Shown here in pieces: positions 28,352-35,989 of a stretch of 64,000 nt of DNA. How positions within the stretch are numbered: position 1 is the stretch's first letter; each line of letters opens with the position of its first letter. Made by a program: the position numbers and the translations under genes. The stretch lies in NCBI GenBank assembly GCA_032881465.1, contig CP126168.1:2666001-2730000 (forward strand). The letters are read 5' to 3'. The notes below the pieces were generated by a model. That model searched no databases, was not told the DNA's origin, and worked only from the letters and a program-made list of their open reading frames with translations. Source of the DNA: Parvibaculaceae bacterium PLY_AMNH_Bact1 (GTDB lineage Bacteria > Pseudomonadota > Alphaproteobacteria > Parvibaculales > Parvibaculaceae).

Positions 28352-28405
28352 TTGAGCAGGATTTCGCTCTAATCCGCGATTCCGGTTGGAACCAACCCCG
28401 CTCAA
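28352..28405. repeat. multi-stem element before efp
   Basis: Outer arms TTGAGC / GCTCAA enclose a hairpin GGATT / AATCC (28359-28375) and a perfect palindrome GGTTGGAACCAACC (28384-28397), forming a three-way junction on paper. It sits 40 bases after the Sel1 gene and 100 bases before efp. It may be a dispersed repeat or part of the efp leader; no T run follows. Confidence 0.55.
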
Positions 28406-28505
28406 GTGCTATCCAAGCGCCGACAGGGCGGCTTTGCGCCTTGACCTTTGTTTTCAGCCAGCTTTGACCTAGTCGCTCGAACCTGGCCCTTCCGGATGTA
28501 AGCGC

Positions 28506-29069
28506 ATGAAGATCAACGGCAACGAAATTCGCATTGGCAATGTCATCGAGCACAAAGGCGGGCTTTGGGTTGCAGTAAAAACGCAGCACGTGAAGCCTGG
28601 TAAAGGCGGTGCGTTTGCCCAGGTTGAGTTGAAGAACCTGATCGACAACTCAAAGCTGAACGAACGCTTCCGGTCAGCCGAAACAGTTGAGAAGATCCGG
28701 CTGGAACAAAAAGACTATCAATATCTCTACGAAGTCGACGGCATGCTGACTTTCATGGACACCACGACCTATGAGCAAATCGAACTGCAAACCGACTTTG
28801 TTGGGGAGCGCGCGGCCTTCCTGCAGGACGGCATGGAAGTGACCGTCGAGAGCCATGAAGGCAGACCTCTGGGCATCAGCCTACCCGATCACGTGACCCT
28901 CGAAATCACAGACACAGAGCCTGTCGTTAAAGGACAGACAGCCACATCATCATACAAACCTGCAATGATGGAAAACGGTGTCCGCGTCATGGTGCCGCCC
29001 TTCGTCAACACCGGTGACAAAATTGTTGTCGACACCAATGAAGTCACTTATGTGAAGCGCGCTGAATAG
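28506..29069 (+). CDS. efp: translation elongation factor P
   Basis: EF-P relieves ribosome stalling at polyproline stretches. The 187 residues begin with the KOW-like domain and the tip loop [10 protein letters not shown], with Lys 33 at the position modified by beta-lysylation in E. coli. Two OB domains follow, with [19 protein letters not shown] and the C-terminal [20 protein letters not shown] signature. No modification enzyme is encoded in the window. The proteome here makes the need plausible, since TolA carries a long Glu-Pro/Ala-Pro tract. suhB follows after 56 bases. Confidence 0.97.
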   Translation: MKINGNEIRIGNVIEHKGGLWVAVKTQHVKPGKGGAFAQVELKNLIDNSKLNERFRSAETVEKIRLEQKDYQYLYEVDGMLTFMDTTTYEQIELQTDFVGERAAFLQDGMEVTVESHEGRPLGISLPDHVTLEITDTEPVVKGQTATSSYKPAMMENGVRVMVPPFVNTGDKIVVDTNEVTYVKRAE

Positions 29070-29125
29070 CCGGCCTCCACTGACAAACATTTTCCACCAT
29101 TTAGTATGACACGAAGGCACATCGC

Positions 29126-29929
29126 ATGAGCAGCCGCCACTCCCCTACCCTCACCGTCATGGTGCAGGCTGCCCGCAAGGCCGCCCGGACCCTGTCTCGT
29201 GATTTTGGAGAGGTTGAGAACCTTCAGGTTTCCGTCAAAGGCCCCGGCGATTTTGTCTCCGCCGCTGATCTTCGCGCAGAAGAAACCTTGCGCGAAGAAC
29301 TGACCCGCGCCCGGCCGGGATATGGTTTTCTGTTGGAAGAAAGCGGCACCATTGAAGGGACAGACAAGAGCCACCGCTGGATCATTGATCCGCTGGACGG
29401 CACCACGAACTTCCTCCATGGCATTCCGCTCTTCGCCATCAACATCGCCCTGGAACGAGAGGGCGAGATCATTGCCGGTCTCACTTATAATCCGATTTCC
29501 GATGAGCTTTTCTGGGCAGAAAAGGGCAAAGGCGCGTTCGTCAATGACAAGCGCCTGCGTGTGGCGGCGCGCCGGGACTTGTCCCAAGCAGTTGTCTGCA
29601 CGGGCATTCCCCATATCGGTGGGAAGTCTCACGCCGTTTTCTCGCAGGAGCTAGCGACAATCATGCCGCAGGTTGCTGGTGTCCGGCGCACAGGATCTTG
29701 CGCCATCGATATGGCTTTTGTCGCCGCAGGACGTTTCGATGCCTATTGGGAACGAGGCCTGAACGCCTGGGACCTGGCCGCAGGTATTATTCTCGTCCGC
29801 GAAGCTGGTGGCACCATCACCGATCTCAATAACAAGTCAGACGTTCTGGGCAATGGCAGTGTTCTGGCGACAAACGAAGCCCTCCACCGGCCTTTGATGA
29901 GCATCATTAAGAAAGCAGGAAGTGCCTGA
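29126..29929 (+). CDS. suhB: inositol monophosphatase family protein SuhB
   Basis: A Mg2+-dependent phosphatase of the inositol monophosphatase family; SuhB in E. coli also joins rRNA antitermination complexes. The 267 residues hold the metal motifs LLEESGTIEG near 71-80, IDPLDGTTNFLHGIPLFAI near 90-108 and WDLAAGIILVREAGGTITDL near 216-235, plus GSCAIDMAFVAAGRFDAYWE. The start is ATG at 29126; the upstream purine run is weak. It follows efp, a common alphaproteobacterial pair. Which substrate it prefers cannot be told from sequence. Confidence 0.93.
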   Translation: MSSRHSPTLTVMVQAARKAARTLSRDFGEVENLQVSVKGPGDFVSAADLRAEETLREELTRARPGYGFLLEESGTIEGTDKSHRWIIDPLDGTTNFLHGIPLFAINIALEREGEIIAGLTYNPISDELFWAEKGKGAFVNDKRLRVAARRDLSQAVVCTGIPHIGGKSHAVFSQELATIMPQVAGVRRTGSCAIDMAFVAAGRFDAYWERGLNAWDLAAGIILVREAGGTITDLNNKSDVLGNGSVLATNEALHRPLMSIIKKAGSA

Positions 29930-29961
29930 CGGGTGCCCGCCCCAATTTTGCCCCCTTCATG

Positions 29962-30005
29962 CTCAACCTTGGCTCCCTTAACCTTGCCCCCTTAACCTTG
30001 GCTTG
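29962..30005. repeat. three tandem copies of a ~15-base unit
   Basis: Near-identical units based on CTTAACCTTGGC start at 29962, 29977 and 29991 in the gap between suhB and the OmpA-like gene. The first copy has CTCAACC in place of CTTAACC. TTAACC is a CtrA half-site, but spacing between TTAA boxes is 10, not 7, so a CtrA site is not claimed. Confidence 0.55.
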
Positions 30006-30122
30006 GGAAATTATCTGTCTGAGACTGGCAGCACCTGCAAGAGCCAGCAATAATGTCTGCTGAGTCGGAATTGGTGCTGACAAGCGAAATCAGCGAGCCC
30101 GGAGAGTAAGGACCGTCAAGAA

Positions 30123-31010
30123 ATGCGCACCGCAGGCCCAACCACCCTCATTGTTCCAGCTCTTTTCGTTGCGCTGACGACTGTGTCTGCTCATGCAGAT
30201 GTGGAAGTCGATTTGACAGCCATTGGTGGCCGCACAGAGGCTGACGCACGCATCGCTCCAGGAAAGCAGCCGGTACAGCTTCGCTATCCGGGCCAAACAC
30301 CGCCAACGCGCATATTGCTCACACCGCCAGCGTCTGTTCGGCAGTCACAGGAACTACCAAAAGTTCTAGGTCCTGTCGACGCAACAGCAGTTGAGGTGCA
30401 ACCAACAGCGGCCACGCCAGCGACACCGGTCCTCTCACCTGTCCCGACACCAATCACAAGAACCGCCGCGCCGGCACCTCAAAGTATCAAACCCCGTCCC
30501 GTGACGCCCGTTGAGCAGACGATGCAAGCACCCGTCGCGTCATCAAACACTTTGGCACCTTTGCCGTCACCTGCCTCGACGGTACAGAGCACGGTACCCA
30601 ATCCCCCGGTTTCGGCACCAAAATCAACGCCAGCCCAGACAATCCAAGTGCCGCCTGTCCAAGAGCCGCCCGTCCAGATTGCCAGCCTGCCTGCGCCTCA
30701 ATCAGCAAGCCACCGTCTGCGCTTTGAAGGAAACACACCCGATATTCTGGGCGCTGCCCGTGACGAGTTGGAGATGGTGGCGGTAGAACTGATGCGCCAC
30801 GATGATCGGATCGAGATCCAGGCCTTTGCTGGCGCGGCGGGAGATGTGAGCTCCGATGCCCGGCGCCTCTCCCTAAAGCGGGCACTCAATGTGCGGAAAT
30901 TCCTCGTCGAGCGAGGCGTTTTACAAAGTCGGATTGATGTGCGCGCACTTGGTGGCACACGTGACAGCGGGCCGACTGACCGGGTCGATATTCTTTTGAG
31001 CAGCCGATAA
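30123..31010 (+). CDS. secreted proline-rich OmpA-like protein
   Basis: A 295-residue exported protein: signal peptide ending VSAHA before DVEVDL, then a long Pro/Ala/Thr/Gln-rich unordered stretch (about 60-195) and an OmpA-type C-terminal domain (about 198-295; LRFEGNTPDILGAARDELEMV, SLKRALNVRKFLVERGVLQ). The usual TDxxG diaminopimelate-binding residues are replaced by AFAGAAGD, so peptidoglycan binding is doubtful or altered. It begins a three-gene unit with a MotA/ExbB-like and a MotB/OmpA-like gene (gaps of 27 and 15 bases), so it may be an accessory that spans the periplasm for that complex. Function is inferred from context. Confidence 0.8.
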   Translation: MRTAGPTTLIVPALFVALTTVSAHADVEVDLTAIGGRTEADARIAPGKQPVQLRYPGQTPPTRILLTPPASVRQSQELPKVLGPVDATAVEVQPTAATPATPVLSPVPTPITRTAAPAPQSIKPRPVTPVEQTMQAPVASSNTLAPLPSPASTVQSTVPNPPVSAPKSTPAQTIQVPPVQEPPVQIASLPAPQSASHRLRFEGNTPDILGAARDELEMVAVELMRHDDRIEIQAFAGAAGDVSSDARRLSLKRALNVRKFLVERGVLQSRIDVRALGGTRDSGPTDRVDILLSSR

Positions 31011-31037
31011 CCACAAGCAATCCGAGGGGGAGAGAAT

Positions 31038-31943
31038 ATGGACAGTCAGGACGGCGTAACCCTTTCGCGACCCCGCCCTTATCTCACCCGGATGTTGCTC
31101 TTTTTAACCCTAGTGGGATTTCTCGGTCTTATTCTGCTACCGCAATTCTCCGAAGCCTTTATGGCCAACCCTGGGCTCAACGGCTTAATCGTCGGCGTGC
31201 TTATCATCGGCACCCTCTATGCGTTCCGCCAGATCATGGTTCTCGGTCCTGAAATTCGCTGGGTGAATTCGTTCCGACGGTCTGACCCTGGCCTCGCCTT
31301 GCCGAAGCCACCCAAACTTTTGGCGCCCATGGCCACCATGTTCGGCAACCGCACAACCCATGTGGTGCTGAGTGCTCTGTCCATGCGCTCCTTGCTCGAC
31401 AGCCTTGCCTCGCGACTGGAAGAACAGCGCGAAATTTCCCGCTACATGATTGGGCTTCTGATCTTTTTAGGCCTTCTCGGGACCTTCTGGGGCCTGCTTG
31501 CCACGGTCTCCTCCATCGCGGGCACACTCGATAGCCTTGACGTCGATGCGACCGACAGCCTGACGGTCTTCAGCACCCTCAGGGAGGGCCTGCAGGAGCC
31601 GCTTCGAGGCATGGGCACGGCCTTCTCGTCCTCCCTGTTCGGCCTCGCAGGCTCCCTGATTCTGGGCTTTCTCGACCTCCAGGCAGGACAGGCACAAAAC
31701 CGCTTCTACAATGAACTGGAAGAGTGGCTCTCCACCGTGACCGACATTGTCGGCACCAATGGGGACACCGCCCCCACAGCTGATCCCAGCCAGACATTGA
31801 TGGCGCTGGCCAATCAGATCGCTGCTCTTACAGAGCAGATGCGCGCGGAGCAACACCTGGTCAACGGCCTTGCCCGCAATCAGGAAGCCATGCAGCCTAT
31901 CCTTGAGCGGTTGACCCGCGTGTTGGAGCAAGAGGGCCGCTAA
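31038..31943 (+). CDS. MotA/TolQ/ExbB-type proton channel subunit
   Basis: A 301-residue inner-membrane protein with four predicted helices: two near the N-terminus (about 17-38 and 48-68), a cytoplasmic loop of about 70 residues, and the diagnostic pair ISRYMIGLLIFLGLLGTFWG near 135-160 and GMGTAFSSSLFGLAGSLIL near 193-215. A C-terminal cytoplasmic coiled coil follows (QTLMALANQIAALTEQMRAE). It is the pentameric channel half of a proton- or sodium-driven motor, paired with the next gene. No flagellar gene is near, and TolQ is encoded elsewhere in the window, so this is a third type of stator. GGGGGAGAGAAT precedes the ATG. Confidence 0.88.
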   Translation: MDSQDGVTLSRPRPYLTRMLLFLTLVGFLGLILLPQFSEAFMANPGLNGLIVGVLIIGTLYAFRQIMVLGPEIRWVNSFRRSDPGLALPKPPKLLAPMATMFGNRTTHVVLSALSMRSLLDSLASRLEEQREISRYMIGLLIFLGLLGTFWGLLATVSSIAGTLDSLDVDATDSLTVFSTLREGLQEPLRGMGTAFSSSLFGLAGSLILGFLDLQAGQAQNRFYNELEEWLSTVTDIVGTNGDTAPTADPSQTLMALANQIAALTEQMRAEQHLVNGLARNQEAMQPILERLTRVLEQEGR

Positions 31944-31958
31944 CCCCCGGTAGATATC

Positions 31959-32978
31959 ATGGCCATTTCCCACCGCATCAGAAGCCGAGCACCCAGCGCA
32001 GACTATTGGCCGGGCTTTGTGGACGCCATGGCAACGCTGTTGCTGGTGCTGGTCTTTCTGCTCTCCATTTTCATGCTGACCCAATTCTTCCTGGCACAGT
32101 CAATCACAGGCAAAGACAGCGCACTTGATCGTTTGCGGTCCCAGGTGTCCGAGCTGGCCGATCTGCTGGCGCTCGCCCAGCTTGAGAATGCTGACCTGCA
32201 ATCGACCGTCGCCTCCCTTTCCAGCGCACTCGCTAGCGCTGAGGATGAACAATCACGTCTCGCCGGCCTGCTCGCGGATGGTGCTGGAGCCGGAGAGCGT
32301 GAAGCGGTTCTCCTCTCCGAACTGGATGAAGAACGACAAATCAGTGCGCAAGCCCTCGCCCAGGTGGAGTTGGTCAACCAACAGCTCGCGGCACTCCGTC
32401 GACAGCTGGCCGCATTGGAACAAGCACTCGAAGCCGCCGAAGCAAAGGACAGAGAGTCTGACGCACAGATTGCAGATCTTGGCCGCCGCCTCAATTCAGC
32501 ACTCGCCCAAAAAGTTCAAGAGCTCGCCCGCTATCGCTCCGACTTCTTTGCCCGCCTGAAAGAAGCACTGGGCAATCGCGACGACATTGAAGTCGTTGGC
32601 GATCGTTTTGTCCTTCAGTCAGAAATCCTCTTTGCCTCAGGCTCAGCTGACATCAGCCCTGCCGGTCAGAGAGAGCTTCGCAAAATCGCTGTGGCCATTC
32701 GAGAAATCACGGCGGAGATTCCCGGTGACATCAACTGGATCCTGCGCGTGGACGGCCACACAGATGCGACGCCGATCCAAACCTCGGAGTTTCCATCAAA
32801 CTGGCACCTTGCCAACGCCCGTGCCCTGTCAGTGGTGCAATATCTGATCGATGGCGGGGTGAGCGAACGCAGGCTCTCTTCTGCTGGCTTTGCGGAATTC
32901 CACCCGCTGGCGGAAGGAAGCGGCGAGGCGACCAACCGCCGCAATCGCCGCATTGAGTTCAAACTTACCGAGCGATAA
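31959..32978 (+). CDS. MotB/OmpA-type stator subunit with long coiled coil
   Basis: A 339-residue partner of the MotA-like protein. The single N-terminal helix contains DYWPGFVDAMATLLLVLVFL with Asp 22 at the position that carries the proton in MotB. It is followed by an unusually long coiled coil (about 45-190, many Leu/Ala heptads) and a C-terminal OmpA peptidoglycan-binding domain with RVDGHTDATPI near 262, LANARALSVVQYLIDGG and NRRNRRIEFKL at the end. The layout predicts a motor anchored to the cell wall by a long stalk. The channel gene ends 15 bases upstream. Load and function are unknown; conserved homologues exist in Rhizobiales as annotated peptidoglycan-binding proteins (from memory). 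Confidence 0.88.
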   Translation: MAISHRIRSRAPSADYWPGFVDAMATLLLVLVFLLSIFMLTQFFLAQSITGKDSALDRLRSQVSELADLLALAQLENADLQSTVASLSSALASAEDEQSRLAGLLADGAGAGEREAVLLSELDEERQISAQALAQVELVNQQLAALRRQLAALEQALEAAEAKDRESDAQIADLGRRLNSALAQKVQELARYRSDFFARLKEALGNRDDIEVVGDRFVLQSEILFASGSADISPAGQRELRKIAVAIREITAEIPGDINWILRVDGHTDATPIQTSEFPSNWHLANARALSVVQYLIDGGVSERRLSSAGFAEFHPLAEGSGEATNRRNRRIEFKLTER

Positions 32979-33026
32979 GCAGCTCACAGCCGCAAATTGC
33001 ATGAACATTTGTGGCTTGCTCGAAAT

Positions 33027-33059
33027 TCAAACAAACGTTTGACTCAAACAATCGTTTGA
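33027..33059. promoter_or_regulatory. double TetR operator
   Basis: Two 16-base palindromic units, TCAAACAAACGTTTGA (33027-33042) and TCAAACAATCGTTTGA (33044-33059), stand one base apart and 15 bases before the TetR gene. Their spacing of 17 bases centre to centre is typical for two TetR dimers, so autoregulation is likely. They probably overlap the promoter. Confidence 0.85.
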
Positions 33060-33073
33060 ATTACCTATAGATC

Positions 33074-33694
33074 ATGACCAAACCGACAAAAGAACGACTG
33101 CTCGATGCCGCTGAGCGGCTCTGCGCAGCCCAGGGCATTGATGGCACCTCCATTCGGGCGATCACGGAAGCAGCGGGTGCCAACGTGGCAGCGGTGAACT
33201 TTCATTTTGACGGCAAGGCAGGTCTCATTCGAGAAATGTTCGCCCGACGTCTGATGCCACTGGCTGAGCGACGCCTGGAACTTCTTGCGGACCTACGCAA
33301 AGACGGGCGTATCCCAGACGCAGGCGACCTACTGGACGCTTTCATGACCCCTTTGTTGGACCTCTTGGCAAAAGCCGACCCTGGAGCCCAAGCTTTTGGC
33401 AAACTGTTCGCACGTACGGTGGTGGAGCCTACCGATGCCATTAAGGAGATTTTTGGTGGCGAACTCACGGCTTACTCTGAAACCTTTCTCAACGCGTTTG
33501 AGAACGCCCTCCCGCACCTGGATCGCCTGGAGCTTGTCCTGCGATTGGACTTTGCTATTGGTGCCATTGCTCATGCCCTGAGCGACCAGACACGCCTTAC
33601 AGCCTTGGGAGAAGCCCCTGCCCCAACACGCATCCATGCAAGCCTTAGAACCTTCCTCATCGCAGGTTTCGAAGCACCGACCTCTAGTGAGTAA
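33074..33694 (+). CDS. TetR/AcrR-family transcriptional regulator
   Basis: A 206-residue repressor. The N-terminal helix-turn-helix is clear: KERLLDAAERLCAAQGIDGTSIRAITEAAGANVAAVNFHF at about 6-45. The C-terminal ligand domain (about 60-206) resembles the CerR/DUF1956-like branch, though this is tentative. The gene is preceded by two tandem palindromic operators, so it should repress itself and the co-transcribed alpha/beta hydrolase that starts six bases after its stop. The inducer is not known; the hydrolase substrate or product is a fair guess. Confidence 0.92.
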   Translation: MTKPTKERLLDAAERLCAAQGIDGTSIRAITEAAGANVAAVNFHFDGKAGLIREMFARRLMPLAERRLELLADLRKDGRIPDAGDLLDAFMTPLLDLLAKADPGAQAFGKLFARTVVEPTDAIKEIFGGELTAYSETFLNAFENALPHLDRLELVLRLDFAIGAIAHALSDQTRLTALGEAPAPTRIHASLRTFLIAGFEAPTSSE

Positions 33695-33700
33695 GCAGCC

Positions 33701-34861
33701 ATGTCCAAACGATTTGAATTCCCAATTGGCTATCGCCACCTGCACGACGATGCCAACTACAATTTTCAACTCAACCGTTGGCTGACTTATTGGGACGAGG
33801 AAGAAGTACGCCGCATCGCCTCACAAATATCTGACCTCGCAACATGGAAGTCTGTCTTGCTCGAGGCAGCAAAGACGAGCGAAGACGAAAACAGGGCGCT
33901 GAACGCGGCCTTTTTCTATCGCGCCGCCGAGTTCTTCATCGCGCCTGATGATCCAGACAAGCTCATGGCCTACAACCGCTTTAGAGAACTTTTCTATAGC
34001 GAAGTGACTGACCTGCCGATGACCCGGGTCGATGTTCCCTACGAAGGCACCACTCTGCCTGCCCTTGTCTTTCCCGCCGACGGTCCCAAACGCGACACCG
34101 TCTTGGTTCATGGCGGCTTTGACTCGTTCAAGGAAGAGTTCATCGAGATGGCCGCGACATTCACGAGACGGGGTATTGAATTCATTCTGTTTGAAGGGCC
34201 CGGCCAGGGCGAGCCTCTCATGCTAAACCACCTGGCAATGCCGAACGATTGGGAACGACCTGTCGGTGCAATCCTCGACCATCTGCAGATATCATCATGC
34301 AGCCTGATTGGCATCTCGCTGGGTGGATACCTTGCCCCGCGCGCAGCGGCCTTTGACAAACGCATCCAAAAAGTCATCGCCTATGATGTGCTCGAAGATT
34401 TCCTCGGCTGCCTGTCGGCAAAGCTCGACCCCGGCGCACAAAAGCTGCTCGCCTTCCTCATGCGGTGTCGCGCGCGCAACACAATCAATGCGCTCATGTC
34501 CGGTGTGATCAAAAAGGACGAATTCGCGAGGTGGGCCTTCGGTCACGGCATGCATGTGAGCGGCACAACCAAACCCTACGACTATCTGAAATGGGTCGAG
34601 AGCTTTACGACCCAGCCATTCGCCCATCTGATCGATCAGGACTTCCTGCTCCTGGGCGGAACTGAAGACCATCTGGTTCCCCTGCCACAGTTTTTCAGCC
34701 AAGCAGGCAACTTGCCAAACGTCCGCTCTCTGACAACACGTTTATTCACGAAACAAGAGCATGCAAGCAGCCATTGCCAGGTTGGAAACCTGCAACTCGC
34801 CGCTGATTGGATGGTCAACTGGCTGGTTTTTCAACTGGACCACCCGGAAGTCGCGAGCTGA
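33701..34861 (+). CDS. alpha/beta hydrolase (FrsA / C-C hydrolase-like)
   Basis: A 386-residue cytoplasmic alpha/beta hydrolase with a helical N-terminal part (about 1-95) and a catalytic core. The oxyanion region is VLVHGGFDSFKEEF near 136-149, the nucleophile Ser is in IGISLGGYLAPR near 204-215, the acid Asp in LLGGTEDHLVPLP near 318-330 and the base His in KQEHASSHCQVG near 351-362. The size and N-terminal cap recall 2,6-dihydropseudooxynicotine hydrolase and FrsA-like proteins, but the substrate is not deducible. It is in one unit with the TetR gene, so it is probably induced by a xenobiotic or metabolite. Its TGA abuts the convergent paraoxonase-like stop with no spacer. Confidence 0.85.
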   Translation: MSKRFEFPIGYRHLHDDANYNFQLNRWLTYWDEEEVRRIASQISDLATWKSVLLEAAKTSEDENRALNAAFFYRAAEFFIAPDDPDKLMAYNRFRELFYSEVTDLPMTRVDVPYEGTTLPALVFPADGPKRDTVLVHGGFDSFKEEFIEMAATFTRRGIEFILFEGPGQGEPLMLNHLAMPNDWERPVGAILDHLQISSCSLIGISLGGYLAPRAAAFDKRIQKVIAYDVLEDFLGCLSAKLDPGAQKLLAFLMRCRARNTINALMSGVIKKDEFARWAFGHGMHVSGTTKPYDYLKWVESFTTQPFAHLIDQDFLLLGGTEDHLVPLPQFFSQAGNLPNVRSLTTRLFTKQEHASSHCQVGNLQLAADWMVNWLVFQLDHPEVAS

Positions 34862-35956
34862 CTATTCCGTACGTGACGGTAGAATTTCGCACACCAAAAT
34901 CTTCGGATCAAAGACGCCGCTGACAAGCATCTTATCGCCATAGGATGCGGCAACACTCGATCCCGACAATTGGTCTCCCAGATTGAGATAGACCGTATCA
35001 GCAACACCGCCCCCGCCTTCCCGTGGGATGAGGCGCACAACCTGACTCGGTGAAATCTGCTTCGCATCAGCAGCATGATTGATGAAATCAACAAGCTTTG
35101 GGTGTGCCCCGATGAGCACAGTGCCATCCGGTGCAACATCCACATTGTCGAGGCCGGAGCCAAGCGAGACAAAGTCAACAGCGGTAAGGTCACCCGTCTC
35201 AATATTGCGATCATAAATATTGAGCGCCATGCCGCTCGTCTCAGCCACATAGACCGTCTTGCCGTCGGGAGAGACATTCACGCCATTGGCATAGCCCATA
35301 TCACCAGCCACTTCCCGCACAGATGCGCCATCAAAATATACAAGGTTCGCCTGGCTCGTGATCAGAACATCGCTCAGCGCATTCCAGAATGCTGAGGCGC
35401 TGCCATGGTCATTCGTCGCATAGAAAGAACTGTGACCAACCGGTTGCACATCATTGAGCGCGAACATTGCCTGGTCTTTCACCGTCGCCCGATGAGACAG
35501 AATGCCGTCCTCCGCCACATCAAATAGCTCGACGCTATCCACATCGCCTGTGTGATTGACAACAGCAAGGGTGCGCACGCCTGCCTCATCCACATAGAGG
35601 CCAAGACCATGCGGCTGGAACGCCGCCGGCACATGAGCGGTGACGGGCCGCAACGCCCAGGTCGAAGGGTCACCTTTAAGATCGATCACATAAATGCCGC
35701 CACGCACGTTCTCAGCGCCTGCAGTAATAGCCCGGCGATCTGTTGCAGCCACAAAGGCCATCGCCCGCTCATGATCAATCACAAGGTCTTCAGGCCCTGG
35801 GGGAGCGGCAAGCACCGTGCATTGGGGAGAAACTTCCATAGCCGCTGTGAGTGTCGTGAGTTGACCGGCATTTGTAAAAAATCGCACCCCAATAAAGCTC
35901 AACGTGGCGATAACGATAATGACAGCAACAACAATGTTACGAGTAAGCGGTGTCAT
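34862..35956 (-). CDS. membrane-anchored paraoxonase/SMP-30-like lactonase
   Basis: A 364-residue six-bladed beta-propeller protein with an N-terminal signal anchor (about 8-25), so it likely faces the periplasm. Features of calcium-dependent arylesterases/lactonases are LAAPPGPEDLVIDHERAMAF near 49-68 (Glu and Asp ligands), FQPHGLGLYV near 113-122 (the PON His region), ALNDVQPVG near 165-173, YANGVNVSPDGKTVYVAETS near 222-241 and LDNVDVAPDG near 268-277. Paraoxonases hydrolyse lactones and aryl esters. It meets the TetR-controlled hydrolase tail to tail and lies 33 bases downstream of the ABC exporter on the same strand, perhaps as the second gene of that unit. Confidence 0.8.
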   Translation of the reverse strand: MTPLTRNIVVAVIIVIATLSFIGVRFFTNAGQLTTLTAAMEVSPQCTVLAAPPGPEDLVIDHERAMAFVAATDRRAITAGAENVRGGIYVIDLKGDPSTWALRPVTAHVPAAFQPHGLGLYVDEAGVRTLAVVNHTGDVDSVELFDVAEDGILSHRATVKDQAMFALNDVQPVGHSSFYATNDHGSASAFWNALSDVLITSQANLVYFDGASVREVAGDMGYANGVNVSPDGKTVYVAETSGMALNIYDRNIETGDLTAVDFVSLGSGLDNVDVAPDGTVLIGAHPKLVDFINHAADAKQISPSQVVRLIPREGGGGVADTVYLNLGDQLSGSSVAASYGDKMLVSGVFDPKILVCEILPSRTE

Positions 35957-35989
35957 AAATTCCCCTAAACCTGAATTACCGATTGGCAG

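Noticed and set aside
29962-30005. CtrA binding site in the TTAACC repeats
   Set aside because: The TTAA boxes are 10 bases apart; the CtrA consensus needs 7.
30123-32978. Zorya-type defence system
   Set aside because: The channel protein is short and there is no ZorC, ZorD or ZorE-like helicase or nuclease nearby; only the motor-like pair is shared.
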